Shown piece by piece: positions 8,123 to 17,173 of a DNA stretch of 64,000 bases. The position numbers and the translations under genes are program-made. Under the pieces are notes generated by a model. That model made no database searches. It saw only the letters and a program-made list of their open reading frames with translations, and was not told the origin of the DNA. This DNA comes from Halorarius halobius (GTDB lineage Archaea; Halobacteriota; Halobacteria; Halobacteriales; Haloarculaceae): positions 703,227-767,226 of the forward strand of contig NZ_CP101161.1 of assembly GCF_024298865.1 (NCBI RefSeq), written 5' to 3'. Every line of letters begins with the position of its first letter. The stretch's first letter is position 1.

Positions 8123-9130
8123 TCAGGCCCACACGCCCTCGCGGTCGTCGAGCCACGTCACGACGGCGACGTGCGGGAGCGTCACCACGGCGACGAACAC
8201 GAGATACAGCGCCCCCAACTCCGACAGCGTCGACGGCTCGGCCGGCACGAGGAGGCCGAACCCGCCCAACAGCACCAGCGCCAGCGCCGTCAGCGGTGCC
8301 GCGTCGCGGGCGAACCCACGGAGCGCGCCCGCGGCCGACGCCGGCCGGTCGACGGCGGCGACCCGGAGGACGTGCCGCAGGGAGTGCCACACGCAGAAGT
8401 ACGTCCCGACGGCGACCAGCGGCGGCACCGTCAGGAACAGCAGCCACAGAAGCGCCGTCTCGCCGGCGTCGACCCGCCAGCCGCGGGTCGGGCCCGCGAC
8501 CCGGTAGCCTGCCGCGAGCGTCGCCAGCGTCGCGGCCGCCAGTCCGACCCCGAGGGCGGCCCGCGTCGTGGGCGCGAACAGCCACGCCACCTCCAGCGAG
8601 CGGCCGAACAGGCCGACCCACGCGGCGACGACGGCCCGATAGCGGTCCGGAAAGGCGAGCAGGGGAACGACCATCGGCGGGCCGCCCCGGACCAGGAGGG
8701 TCACGACACGGCGCCACCGGTCGCGGAGGTGGGGCGCGCCGACGAACGCCGTCAGCGCGTGGACGTCGCCCTGCCCCCAGTGGAGCCACGTGAGCGCGAC
8801 GAACGACAGCGCCGCCGGTACCGGCGCGACCAGCCACAGCGCCGCGTACGCGCCGCCGAGAAACAGGTAGACGAGGCCGACGGCGAGGACCGAGCGGCGC
8901 CGCGTCGTCGCGCCGGCGCGGGCGGGGACGAGGTGGTCGACGGCGCCGTGCGGGAGTCCGAGCAGGACGACGCTGACCGCCAGCGGCGCGTACCGGACCG
9001 CCGGCGACGGCGACACGCCGGCCAGCGCCGATGCCGCCGACGCGGCCACGACGGCGATGCAGGCCGCCCATGCCGGCCGGGCCGCGACCCGGTCGTACGC
9101 GCGAGCGAGCGGGGCCTCCCGGCTGGTCAC
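8123..9130 (-). CDS. brp: Brp/Blh family beta-carotene 15,15'-dioxygenase
   Basis: The 335-residue product is an integral membrane protein with about eight hydrophobic segments. It shows the family's His-bearing motifs GLPHGAVDHL (near residue 65), LTWLHWGQGD (near residue 112) and WHSLRHV (near residue 245). Brp/Blh proteins cleave beta-carotene to retinal, the chromophore of bacteriorhodopsin. The GTG start at 9130 was chosen because it overlaps the lycopene cyclase stop (GTGA) and begins a normal-length protein; a longer reading through the cyclase gene is out of frame with it. It is the last gene of the bop-crtY-brp group. Confidence 0.92.
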   Translation of the reverse strand: MTSREAPLARAYDRVAARPAWAACIAVVAASAASALAGVSPSPAVRYAPLAVSVVLLGLPHGAVDHLVPARAGATTRRRSVLAVGLVYLFLGGAYAALWLVAPVPAALSFVALTWLHWGQGDVHALTAFVGAPHLRDRWRRVVTLLVRGGPPMVVPLLAFPDRYRAVVAAWVGLFGRSLEVAWLFAPTTRAALGVGLAAATLATLAAGYRVAGPTRGWRVDAGETALLWLLFLTVPPLVAVGTYFCVWHSLRHVLRVAAVDRPASAAGALRGFARDAAPLTALALVLLGGFGLLVPAEPSTLSELGALYLVFVAVVTLPHVAVVTWLDDREGVWA

Positions 9131-9870
9131 CACCACCGGTCGGTCACCCACCGGAACAGCAGTAGCCCCTGCACGACGAACAGGTTCGTCACGAGGAAGA
9201 ACAGCCCTTCCTCGACGGGCAGGCCCGCCACCTCGATGCCGGTCGTGTACCGGGGCGAGAGCGTCCAGACGCCCAGCGCCAGCGCGATGCGGTCCGCGAC
9301 ACAGAGATACAGCGTCGGCAACCCCACGCCGACGGCCAGCGTCCGCCGGCCCGCCCACAGTTGCGGTGCGCCGACGCCCCACTGGAGCGCGAGGACGGGC
9401 GCGGCCCACGCGAGTATCGCCCCGAGATACAGCGTGGGGCCGCCGGCGAGAAACAGCGCGACGCCGGCGACGCCGACGCCCGCCGCGAGCAGGCCGGCGA
9501 CGACCCGCGGCCGGACGCGGAGCGGCCGGTCGTCCCAGTCCGGAAGCGCGAGATGCGAGAGCCACAGCGCCGTCAGCCACGGCTGGACGAGGATGAACAG
9601 GTACTCCTCGACCGGCGCGAGCGCGACGCGGGCCGCGACCCGCCCCTCGCCGTACGACCACACCCCGCGGGCGATGAGGTAGTTGTCCCACGGAATCGTG
9701 TACGCCAGCGCGACGACGGTGACGACGGCGACGCCCCCCCAGTAGGCGTTCCCCTCCCAGACCGGTCGGCCGGCTACCCGCGGCCGCGAGACGACGACCA
9801 TCGGCACCAGCGCGAGCAGGGCGAACAGGAGGAACGCGACGTGGAACTGGAGGTACGTGAAGCCGGTCAT
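9127..9870 (-). CDS. crtY: Lycopene cyclase (heterodimeric/fused CrtYcd type)
   Basis: The 247-residue product has about seven membrane segments made of two repeats of the lycopene cyclase domain. Each repeat carries the PVEE signature: LAPVEEYLFILVQPW in the first half and AGLPVEEGLFFLVTNLF in the second. The enzyme closes the rings of lycopene to give beta-carotene, the substrate of the next gene, brp. It is separated from bop by 56 bases without an evident promoter and overlaps brp by four bases, so retinal supply and opsin are probably co-transcribed. Confidence 0.92.
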   Translation of the reverse strand: MTGFTYLQFHVAFLLFALLALVPMVVVSRPRVAGRPVWEGNAYWGGVAVVTVVALAYTIPWDNYLIARGVWSYGEGRVAARVALAPVEEYLFILVQPWLTALWLSHLALPDWDDRPLRVRPRVVAGLLAAGVGVAGVALFLAGGPTLYLGAILAWAAPVLALQWGVGAPQLWAGRRTLAVGVGLPTLYLCVADRIALALGVWTLSPRYTTGIEVAGLPVEEGLFFLVTNLFVVQGLLLFRWVTDRWW

Positions 9871-9926
9871 GTTGACGGAACCGCGGGCGGTTCACCGGTG
9901 CGGTGCCGGGCGTGAAGCCGGGGGAG

Positions 9927-10676
9927 TCAGTCGTCGGCCGTCGCCGCGGCGCCGCGGGCGGAGCCGGCCGCGTCCAGCACCTCGCGGCTCGACAGCAGGA
10001 TGAACCCGAACCCGACCTTGGCGACGACGTCGAGCACGGCGAAGCCGAGCGTCTCGATGTAGAGGCTGATGAGACCGAGCCCCTCGGTGCCCAACAGCCA
10101 CCACACCGGGTACACCAGCCACACGACGACGATGAGGTTCCGCAGCGTCGTGAACTTCGAGGCCGCCGAGTCGTCGAGCCGTCCGGCCTTCTCGCTCAGC
10201 GTGCCGAACAGGAAGTACAGCAACACCAGCAGGAAACCGGTCGAGACGCCCCACCAGACGAGGCGGCGCGCCCCGACCGACAGGAACCCCTGCCCGGCCG
10301 ACAGCGTCGCCAGCGCGCCGGTCCCGATCATCAGCATGTCGAGGCCGACCAGCGACGAGAGTTCGTTGCGGTTCGCCCCCGCCAGCAGGCCGAGGTCGAT
10401 GAGCAACAGCGGGGTGGTGAAGAACCAGTCCGTGTACCGTGCCCAGTAGATGGGCAGGTCCTCGTTGCCGATGGTCACCGTCGTGAGCCCGAAGCCCAGC
10501 GCCATCGCGAGATAGTTCACGAACGCGATGGCCGTGATGAATATGGTGACGATGTAGAACTCCTGTCTCCGCTCGTTCTCCTCGCCCCAGCCGCGGGCGA
10601 TGAAGTACAGCATCCCCAGCAGCATCGCCACTGTGCCGACCCAGAGCCATATCTGCTCCTCTCCTGGTTGTGGCAT
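9927..10676 (-). CDS. bop: Bacteriorhodopsin, light-driven proton pump
   Basis: The 249-residue product has seven membrane helices. All proton-pump residues are present: R80 and D83 (Schiff-base counterion/acceptor, within [12 protein letters not shown]), D94 (donor), E198 and E208 (release pair), D216 and the retinal lysine K220 in [11 protein letters not shown]. These match R82, D85, D96, E194, E204, D212 and K216 of the Halobacterium protein. The residue equivalent to L93 is Leu, which predicts a green-absorbing pigment. It lies downstream of bat and a Bat-type upstream activating sequence, and ahead of crtY and brp. Confidence 0.97.
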   Translation of the reverse strand: MPQPGEEQIWLWVGTVAMLLGMLYFIARGWGEENERRQEFYIVTIFITAIAFVNYLAMALGFGLTTVTIGNEDLPIYWARYTDWFFTTPLLLIDLGLLAGANRNELSSLVGLDMLMIGTGALATLSAGQGFLSVGARRLVWWGVSTGFLLVLLYFLFGTLSEKAGRLDDSAASKFTTLRNLIVVVWLVYPVWWLLGTEGLGLISLYIETLGFAVLDVVAKVGFGFILLSSREVLDAAGSARGAAATADD

Positions 10677-10704
10677 AGTCCGTCCTACACGTTCGCCCTG
10701 ATGT

Positions 10705-10716
10705 CCGATAAGTAAT
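10705..10716 (-). promoter_or_regulatory. Probable TATA box of bop
   Basis: The minus strand reads ATTACTTATCGG, an A/T-rich block about 35 bases before the bop ATG. It lies just downstream of the Bat-type activating sequence, as in the Halobacterium bop promoter. The exact start of transcription is not known. Confidence 0.5.
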
Positions 10717-10719
10717 GTA

Positions 10720-10734
10720 CCAAACCAGTTGGGT
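10720..10734 (-). promoter_or_regulatory. Bat-type upstream activating sequence of bop
   Basis: The minus strand reads ACCCAACTGGTTTGG. The published Bat UAS consensus, as I recall it, is ACCnnACTAGTTnGG; this site differs from it at one fixed position (A to G) and is a good imperfect palindrome. It sits between bat and bop, about 16 bases upstream of the TATA-like block, and is the most likely binding site of the Bat HTH domain. Confidence 0.75.
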
Positions 10735-10746
10735 ACGACCCGTCGC

Positions 10747-12657
10747 TCACTGGTCGACGAACGCTGCCACGAGTTTCCGCTGGGCAGCGGTGAGATGCTG
10801 GTGGAACGTCGAGCGGTCGATGTCCATCGATTCGGCGAGTTGCTCGCCGGTCACCTCGTGGGGCCACTCGAAGAACCCGCCGGCGTACGCCTTCAACAGC
10901 GCCGTCCGCTGGCGCTCGGTCAGGGTCGACGCGACCCCGTCGACGAACTCGCCGCGGGTCGACGGCCGGCGTTCGCTGTGGGTGAACCCCTCGACGTCGA
11001 CCGCCGCGAACGCCGCGAGCGCGTCGACCACCGACCGGGCGGGCCCCTCGCGGGCCGTCTCGAACGTCACGCGGAGCGACCGCGAGTCGGCCCGCAGGTC
11101 ACGCAGGTTCGCGCCGTGTTCTCGGAGGACCTCCAGCGCACGCACGGGGGAGACATCCACCTCCAGCAGGCAGTCGTCGCCCCGCTCCGTGAGGACCGTG
11201 CCGTCGAGCGGCGCGTCCGCGAGCGCATCCGTCGCCGCGTCCGGCGACACGGCGCGGGCGCGCAACAGGAACTGGTCGGGGGTGACCGACCGCTCCAGCG
11301 ATAGCTCGGCCGACAGCGCCGCCGACAGCGCCGCAAGCGGCGCGTCCGTCGCGGTCACGACGAGGTCGACGACCACCCGCTCGTCGACTATGAGCGTCCG
11401 CTGGCTCTCCAGGGCGTTCAGCCCGGTCGCCACGACGGTGCCGAGCGCGCCCAGCAGGCCGTGTTCGGTCGCGCCGACGAACGAGTCGGCGGCGTACACC
11501 GCGAGCACGCCGTAGGTGGTCCCGCCGTACGCGACCGGGACCGCGGCGACGGCGCCGTGCGGGTCGGCGGCCGCCCCCTCGGCGACCGCGACCGTCCCGT
11601 CGGCGATGGCCTCGGCGACCGGCGGCGCCGCCCCGTCGGCCCCCTCAATCGACAGTTCCCCCGCGAGGTCGACCGCGCCCGCCGCCGGCCGGACCGTCCC
11701 GTCGGCCGGGTCGTACGGCCCGTACCACGCGGCCGCGTACGACGCCGCGAGCCGCGCGCAGGCCGTCTCCCGGAGCGTCTCGCGGTCCGAGGCGGCGACG
11801 ACGGCCGCGACCACCCCTTCGAGGACGCCGTCGACCCGCTCGAGGAGCCGCCGCCGGTTCTCGGTCCGGCGCTCGATTATCAGTTCGGCCTCCTTGCGCC
11901 GCGTGACGTCCTGCTGGAAGCCGACGTAGTGGGTCACCGTCCCCGACGCGTCCCGAAGCGGGGCGAGCGTCACCTCGTTCCAGAACTGCTCGCCGTCCTT
12001 CCGGTAGTTGCGGAGCGTGACCGACGTGGCCTCACCGGCGTCGATGGCCCGGCGCATCTCCGCGACCCGCTCGGGGTCGGTGTCGGTCCCCTGCAGGAAC
12101 CGGCAGTTGCGGCCCAGCGCCTCCTCGCGGGCGTAGCCCGTCTCCGCCTCGAACGTCTCGTTGACGTACACGAGCGGCATGTCGGGCGCCTGCGCGTCCG
12201 CGACGGTGATGCCGATGGGCGCCGCCTCGACCGCCCGGTCGAGGAGTCGGGGCGTCGGGTCGCCGTCGTCGAGCAGCGCCGTCACCCGCTCGCAGGCCGC
12301 CCCGACCGGGTCGGTCCCCCGGCGGCGGACGTACTCGTCGACGCCTGCCGAGACGGCCTCGCTCGCGGTCCGCTCGTCGCCGTCGGCGAACAGCACGAGC
12401 GGTAGCTCCGGCCGTAACTCCCGAGCCTGCCGCACCAGCGCGACGCCGTCCTCGGTACCGGGGAACGCCGCTTCGGTCACCAGACATCGCGACACGTCCC
12501 GCCCAAGCCGGTCGAGCGCGTCGGCCGGGGTCCGGACGGTCCTCGCGGCGACACCGCGCTCGCGGAGCGCAATCGCCACGTCGCTCGCGGTCGGTAGCGA
12601 CGCCCCGCCCGCGGCCGCCCCGACGCAGAGCACCTCCCGCTCGCGGTCGGTCGCCAT
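10747..12657 (-). CDS. bat: Bacterioopsin activator Bat with LOV, GAF and HTH domains
   Basis: The 636-residue product has four parts. Residues 1-130 resemble a response-receiver fold. Residues 135-255 are a PAS domain of the LOV type, with GRNCRFLQ at 182-189 (adduct-forming C185), [11 protein letters not shown] at 217-227 and a Q-rich last strand GFQQDVT. Residues 280-415 are GAF-like. The C-terminal part has the Bat-type domain and a helix-turn-helix, [18 protein letters not shown]. Bat activates bop and brp under low oxygen and light. The gene points toward bop, 70 bases away. A perfect inverted repeat ACCGTG-CTA-CACGGT lies just before its start. Confidence 0.93.
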   Translation of the reverse strand: MATDREREVLCVGAAAGGASLPTASDVAIALRERGVAARTVRTPADALDRLGRDVSRCLVTEAAFPGTEDGVALVRQARELRPELPLVLFADGDERTASEAVSAGVDEYVRRRGTDPVGAACERVTALLDDGDPTPRLLDRAVEAAPIGITVADAQAPDMPLVYVNETFEAETGYAREEALGRNCRFLQGTDTDPERVAEMRRAIDAGEATSVTLRNYRKDGEQFWNEVTLAPLRDASGTVTHYVGFQQDVTRRKEAELIIERRTENRRRLLERVDGVLEGVVAAVVAASDRETLRETACARLAASYAAAWYGPYDPADGTVRPAAGAVDLAGELSIEGADGAAPPVAEAIADGTVAVAEGAAADPHGAVAAVPVAYGGTTYGVLAVYAADSFVGATEHGLLGALGTVVATGLNALESQRTLIVDERVVVDLVVTATDAPLAALSAALSAELSLERSVTPDQFLLRARAVSPDAATDALADAPLDGTVLTERGDDCLLEVDVSPVRALEVLREHGANLRDLRADSRSLRVTFETAREGPARSVVDALAAFAAVDVEGFTHSERRPSTRGEFVDGVASTLTERQRTALLKAYAGGFFEWPHEVTGEQLAESMDIDRSTFHQHLTAAQRKLVAAFVDQ

Positions 12658-12672
12658 ACCGTGCTACACGGT
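12658..12672. promoter_or_regulatory. Inverted repeat at the bat start
   Basis: ACCGTG-CTA-CACGGT is a perfect six-base inverted repeat with a three-base spacer, ending one base before the bat start codon on the minus strand. Its place between the divergent bat and thioredoxin genes suggests an operator or an mRNA 5' hairpin. Confidence 0.35.
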
Positions 12673-12746
12673 GCCAACACACAAATCCGTTCGCCCATCG
12701 GCGACCACGCCGCGACACGTAAACGCCTCGACCGCGTAGCCAGGGT

Positions 12747-13082
12747 ATGAGCAAACCCGTTCGCCTGTCGGACGCGGCCGAACTGGAGGCGTTCGTCGCC
12801 GAGAACGACCTCGCCCTCGTGGAGTTCTACACCGACGGATGTGCGATGTGTGCGGCGATGGAGCCCGTCCTCGGGAACGTTGCCAAGGCGACCGACGTGG
12901 CCGTCGGGATGGCGAACCCCCGCGACGACCCGCCGCTCGTCGACGAGTACGACGTGCGCTCGGTCCCCCTGCTGTTGCTGTTCCGCGACGGCGAGCTCGT
13001 CGCCCGCAAGGCCGAGGGGTTCCAGGGCGCCGACGACGTCGTCGCGTTCCTCGAGGCGAACTCGGGCGTCACCGTCGCCTGA
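12747..13082 (+). CDS. Thioredoxin family protein
   Basis: The 111-residue product is a single thioredoxin fold. The redox site is C32-A-M-C35 within FYTDGCAMCAAMEP, instead of the usual CGPC, and the cis-proline region is VRSVPLLLLF. Length is typical. The AM between the cysteines predicts a redox potential different from classical thioredoxin. It is followed 57 bases later by a DsbA-like gene in the same direction, so the two may act together in thiol exchange, although this is inferred only from position. Confidence 0.9.
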   Translation: MSKPVRLSDAAELEAFVAENDLALVEFYTDGCAMCAAMEPVLGNVAKATDVAVGMANPRDDPPLVDEYDVRSVPLLLLFRDGELVARKAEGFQGADDVVAFLEANSGVTVA

Positions 13083-13139
13083 CCGCCGCCGCCGCGAGCG
13101 CGGCGGCCACTTATCTTCCTCGCGGCCGAACCGCCGGGC

Positions 13140-13766
13140 GTGAGCGACGACCCCATCGCGGTCTACTCCGATTACGTCTGCCCGTTCTGCTATCTCGGCC
13201 GCGAGTCGCTGGCCCAGTACCAGGAGACGCGCGACGAGGAGCTACGAATCGACTGGCACCCGTTCGACCTGCGGGCCGGCAAACGCAACCCCGACGGCTC
13301 CATCGACCACTCGGTCGACGACGGGAAAGGTGAGGAGTACTACGAGCAGGCGAAACAGAACGTCCAGCGGTTACAGGAGCGCTACGGCGTGGAGATGGAA
13401 CTGGACCTCTCGCGGGAGGTGGACTCGCTACCCGCACAGGTAGTTTCGCTTCACATCCGCGAGCAACACCCCTACGGGACGTGGCTCGCGTTCGACGAGG
13501 GCGTGTTCACGGCGCTGTGGCAGGAGGGCCGGGACATCGGCGACCCCGAGGTGCTCGTCGACGTGGCCACCGACGCCGGCGTCGAGGGGGCGACGGTGCG
13601 GGGGGCGCTGGACGACGACGACCTGCGAGCGCGGCTCCGCGAGCGGTTCGAGGCGGCCCAAGAGACGGGCATCACGGGCGTCCCGACGTTCCTGTACGAC
13701 GGCCACGCCGCCCGCGGCGCGGTGCCGCCCGAGCAGTTGCGGCGGCTGGTCGAGGGCGCCGACTGA
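13140..13766 (+). CDS. DsbA family oxidoreductase (FrnE-like)
   Basis: The 208-residue product has a thioredoxin fold with a helical insertion. The redox motif is C14-P-F-C17 in SDYVCPFCYLG, and the C-terminal part holds the cis-proline loop TGITGVPTFLYDGHAARGAVP. This is the FrnE/2-hydroxychromene isomerase-like DsbA group, usually cytoplasmic; no signal peptide is present. The GTG at 13140 is the only start that leaves the first beta strand intact. It may be co-transcribed with the thioredoxin gene upstream. Confidence 0.88.
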   Translation: MSDDPIAVYSDYVCPFCYLGRESLAQYQETRDEELRIDWHPFDLRAGKRNPDGSIDHSVDDGKGEEYYEQAKQNVQRLQERYGVEMELDLSREVDSLPAQVVSLHIREQHPYGTWLAFDEGVFTALWQEGRDIGDPEVLVDVATDAGVEGATVRGALDDDDLRARLRERFEAAQETGITGVPTFLYDGHAARGAVPPEQLRRLVEGAD

Positions 13767-13836
13767 CGCGCCCGGGGGCGGCTTCCTGGCCGAAACGAGG
13801 ACAGGATATAGGCCGCCGGCCCGTGAACCCCGGGCA

Positions 13837-14613
13837 ATGACTGACCCGGCTATCGAGACGGAGGGGCTCGTCAAGCGCTACGGCGAGGTGACGGCGCTGG
13901 ACTCGCTGTCGCTGTCGGTGCCGTCGGGCGAACTGTTCGGCTTCCTCGGGCCCAACGGCGCGGGCAAGTCGACGACCATCAACGTGCTGACGGGCCAACT
14001 CGTCCCCGACGAAGGGACGGCCCGCGTCGCGGGCGTCGACCCCGTCGAGCATCCGGTCGAGGCCCGCGAGAAGGTGGGCATCCTCCCCGAGAACGGCCGC
14101 CCGCCCTCCTTTCTGACGGTGCGGGAGTACTTCGACTTCGTCGCGGCGGCCCGTGATCTCGCGGACGTGGACGACCGGGTAGCGTCGTGGGCCGACCGGC
14201 TCGCGTTCGAGTCGAAACTCGACACCCTCTGTACGGACCTCTCGCAGGGCGAGCGTCAGAAGGTGCTCATCACGCAGGCGTTCCTCCACGAACCCGAGGT
14301 GGTGTTCATCGACGAACCCCTGACGAACCTCGACCCCATCATCCAGGAGCGCGCCAAGCGGTTCTTCCGGACGTACGCCGACGAGGGCAACACGGTGTTC
14401 CTGTCGACGCATTTCATCCCCGTCGCCCAGGAGATGTGTAGCCGGGTCGCCATCGTCAACCGGGGGCGGATGCTCGACGAACTCGACCCCCGCGACATCG
14501 ATGAGGGGACGCTTCTGGACCGGTTCTTCGAGACGGTCGACGACGACACCGCCGACGTGGGGAGCGACCCCGCGCGGCCGGGCGTCGTCGAGACCGACGG
14601 CGGGGGCGAGTAG
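13837..14613 (+). CDS. ABC transporter ATP-binding protein
   Basis: The 258-residue product has the Walker A motif GPNGAGKST at residues 38-46, the signature LSQGERQKV and the Walker B segment VVFIDEPL followed by the switch histidine in STHF. The Q-loop variant reads LPENGRPP. It resembles ATPases of ABC-2 type exporters. The stop is directly followed by the ATG of the membrane partner, with no gap, so both are one operon. The C-terminal 30 residues are an acidic tail. The transported molecule is unknown. Confidence 0.92.
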   Translation: MTDPAIETEGLVKRYGEVTALDSLSLSVPSGELFGFLGPNGAGKSTTINVLTGQLVPDEGTARVAGVDPVEHPVEAREKVGILPENGRPPSFLTVREYFDFVAAARDLADVDDRVASWADRLAFESKLDTLCTDLSQGERQKVLITQAFLHEPEVVFIDEPLTNLDPIIQERAKRFFRTYADEGNTVFLSTHFIPVAQEMCSRVAIVNRGRMLDELDPRDIDEGTLLDRFFETVDDDTADVGSDPARPGVVETDGGGE

Positions 14614-16041
14614 ATGGGCGTCTCCTACCGGTTCCTGTTCGACCAGATGGTCCGCGAGGAGTGGCGGATGCACTCCCGGATGTTCGGCGGCCGCCGGTTC
14701 GCGCTGTTCCCCGCCTTCCTCACCCTCCTGGCAGGCGGGACGGCCACGTTCTTCGCCGTCGCGGGTGCTAGCGAATCCACCCTGCTTGCGGGTCTGCACG
14801 TCGTCGTCGCGCTCGTCGGCCTCCAGGTGGGGAGCATCGGCCTCGTTGGTCGCGACGCACTCGAGAACCTGCTCGGGGACACGACGCTCCTGATATACGC
14901 CGCCCGCACGCTCCCGGTGAGCCAGCGCCGCCTCCTCTTGGTGTTCGTCGTCAAGGACGTGGCCTACTACGCGGTGCTTTTCATCGCGCCGCTGGTCGTG
15001 GGAACCCTGCCGCTGGTGGTGCTGGGCGGCCTCGCGCTCGGCCGGGTGCCGATTCTGCTGGTCACGGCGTGGCTGGCGTTCGCGTTCGGCGTCGGCCTCT
15101 CGCTGTCGCTGGTGGGACTTGCGACCCGCTCGCGGGCCGCGACCGTCGCCGTCCTCGGGGCGGTCGCCGCCGGCGCCGTCCTCCGGCCGGACCTGCTGGT
15201 CGCGGTCACGCCGTACGGTCTGTTCCAGCAGACGACGCCGGGGCGGGTCGCGGCGGCGCTCCTCGGGCCGGTCGCGCTCGGCGCGGTCGGGATGGCGCTG
15301 TTCTCGTTCGACCGGCGGACGCCCGCCCGCACGGCCGCCAATCAGTTCCGAGCGCTCCACCGCCGCCTCGGGAACCACGACCCGCAGGGGTTGCTGGCGA
15401 AGTCGCTTCTCGACGTGGCCCGGTCGTCGGGTGGGCTCTGGAAGGTGCTGTTCTCCCAGGGGCTGGTGTTCGGCGTCATCGCCGTGCTCCTCCTCTACAT
15501 CCCCGAAATCGTTCCGGTCCGGCCGTCGCCGGGGCTCACCCTCTCGACGGTGCTGGCGCTGGGCGCGTTCACGACGTACAACTGGCTCTGCCAGTTCGAG
15601 GACGAAGCGTTCTTCGGCACCTACCCCATCGACCTCGAGGCGGTGTTCCGGGCGAAACTGCTCGGCTATCTGCTCGTCGGCGCGCCGGCGGGGCTGTTCT
15701 ACCTCGCGCTCGGCGTCGGCGTGTTCGGCCTCGGGACGGTCCTGCTGGGCGCGGCCGTCTACCTCCCAGTCTCCGTGTACGTGTTCGGCGTCACGGCGTA
15801 CGTCGCCGGCCTCCGCCCCACGGAACTGCTGTTCGACACGCCGGTGTTCGCGCTGTTCTCGGTGGCGATGATGGCGGTGCTGTTGCCGCTGGTCGTGCTC
15901 GCCATCGCCTACCCGCTCGACCCGGCGCTCGTCGCGGCGCTGTCGGTCGGTATCGCGCTCGTGGCAGGTGGCGTCGGCTACGCGCTGTACCGGCGCGCCG
16001 CGGACAAGTGGCACCGACGGGCGCGCCGCGGGACGCTGTAA
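14614..16041 (+). CDS. ABC-2 type transporter membrane subunit
   Basis: The 475-residue product has about 12 hydrophobic segments arranged in two halves. A soluble loop near residues 230-270 contains NQFRALHRRLGNHDPQGLLAKSLLDVARSSGG. It begins MGVSYRFLFDQMVREEW and ends with basic residues in the cytosol. It follows the ATPase gene immediately and is its partner. Two fused six-helix halves would make one full exporter together with an ATPase dimer. The substrate is not identifiable. Confidence 0.85.
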   Translation: MGVSYRFLFDQMVREEWRMHSRMFGGRRFALFPAFLTLLAGGTATFFAVAGASESTLLAGLHVVVALVGLQVGSIGLVGRDALENLLGDTTLLIYAARTLPVSQRRLLLVFVVKDVAYYAVLFIAPLVVGTLPLVVLGGLALGRVPILLVTAWLAFAFGVGLSLSLVGLATRSRAATVAVLGAVAAGAVLRPDLLVAVTPYGLFQQTTPGRVAAALLGPVALGAVGMALFSFDRRTPARTAANQFRALHRRLGNHDPQGLLAKSLLDVARSSGGLWKVLFSQGLVFGVIAVLLLYIPEIVPVRPSPGLTLSTVLALGAFTTYNWLCQFEDEAFFGTYPIDLEAVFRAKLLGYLLVGAPAGLFYLALGVGVFGLGTVLLGAAVYLPVSVYVFGVTAYVAGLRPTELLFDTPVFALFSVAMMAVLLPLVVLAIAYPLDPALVAALSVGIALVAGGVGYALYRRAADKWHRRARRGTL

Positions 16042-16095
16042 TCGTCGGTAGCGTGCGACCGGCAGGTTCTCCCCGTGCCGGGGCGAGAAGCCGAT

Positions 16096-17127
16096 ATGAC
16101 CGACTCCGGCAAGGTGGACCGCACGTTCTTCCAGCGGCACGTCCGCCCACGACTGGGGCACGACCGCGAGGACGTGGCGCTCGGGCCGAAACACGGCGTC
16201 GACTTCGGCGTCGTCGACGTCGACGGGACGGCGCTGGTCTGTGCCTCCGACCCGGTGTTCGTGCTCCCTGACCTGGGGTGGGAGCGGGCCGCGTGGTTCG
16301 CGGTCCACATCCTGCTGTCGGACGTGGCCGTCTCGGGGGTGCCGCCGACGCATCTCTCGGTCTGTCTGAATCTCCCGCCGGACGTGACCGACGACGAGTT
16401 CGACGCGCTGTGGGAGACGTTCGACCGCGAGGCCCGCGCGTTCGACGTGGCGTTCGTCACCGGCCACACCGCCCGCTACCCCGACGGCTCCTTTCCGACC
16501 GTGGGCGGCGCGACGGCGATGGCCGTCGGCGACCACGACGACGTGGTGCGGCCGGACGGCGCCCGGCCCGGCGACCGCCTGCTGGTCACGAAGGGCCCCG
16601 CCGTCGAGTCGACGGGCCTGCTCGCGGCCCGCTTCGAGGACGCGCTCGCGGGCGAGCCATGGCACGCCGACGCCCTCGACCGGTTCCACGACGCCTCGCC
16701 CGTCCGCGACGCGCTCGTCGCGGCCGCCGCGGGGCCGGTCACCGCGATGCACGACGCCACCGAGCGGGGCTTGCTGAACGCCCTCCACGAGATGACCGAC
16801 GCCGCCGGCGTCGGGGTCGACGTGGAGACCGACCGCGTGCCCGTCCTGCCGGGCGTCCGGGAGGCCTGCGACTTTTTCGACATCGACCCGTGGACCGCCT
16901 CCAGCGAGGGCACCCTGCTCGTGGCCTGTCCGCCGGAGGGCGTCGACGACGTGCTCGGCGCGCTCGCGTCCGAGGGCGTGCCCGCCGCGGACGTGGGACG
17001 GGTCACGGACGACGAGCGGGTCGTCGTCGACGGCGAGGCCACCGCACCGCCGGAGTCGGACCCGCTGTGGCCCGCGATGGCGGCGTTCGCGGAGTCGCTC
17101 GGCGAGTCGGGTGTCTCGACGCGGTGA
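16096..17127 (+). CDS. AIR synthase-related protein (HypE/ThiL/PurM superfamily)
   Basis: The 343-residue product has the two-domain PurM-like fold. The N-terminal half binds ATP and metal, seen in CASDPVF and HILLSDVAVSGVPPTHL, with VTGHTARYPDGSFPTVGGAT after it. The C-terminal half has TKGPAVESTGLLA and a glycine-rich AMHDATERGLLNAL. Relatives include HypE, ThiL and PurM. The ATG at 16096 was chosen because the upstream seven codons lack similarity. It stands 46 bases before the thiD-thiN gene, so a link to thiamine metabolism is possible, but the exact reaction is not evident. Confidence 0.82.
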   Translation: MTDSGKVDRTFFQRHVRPRLGHDREDVALGPKHGVDFGVVDVDGTALVCASDPVFVLPDLGWERAAWFAVHILLSDVAVSGVPPTHLSVCLNLPPDVTDDEFDALWETFDREARAFDVAFVTGHTARYPDGSFPTVGGATAMAVGDHDDVVRPDGARPGDRLLVTKGPAVESTGLLAARFEDALAGEPWHADALDRFHDASPVRDALVAAAAGPVTAMHDATERGLLNALHEMTDAAGVGVDVETDRVPVLPGVREACDFFDIDPWTASSEGTLLVACPPEGVDDVLGALASEGVPAADVGRVTDDERVVVDGEATAPPESDPLWPAMAAFAESLGESGVSTR

Positions 17128-17173
17128 CCCGAGAGAGCATCACCGATTTGTACGACCGCGTTGTACGGCGGAT

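Noticed and set aside
8123-9895. A single 590-residue minus-strand frame covering brp and crtY
   Set aside because: Only the last 335 residues are Brp-like. The first part is an out-of-frame reading of the lycopene cyclase gene, which has its own start and PVEE motifs.
13672-16788. A very long open frame on the minus strand opposite the ABC transporter and AIR-synthase genes
   Set aside because: Its translation is Arg/His/Gly-rich low complexity without any motif. Long antisense frames are expected in very GC-rich coding DNA, and three plus-strand genes with clear motifs cover the stretch.
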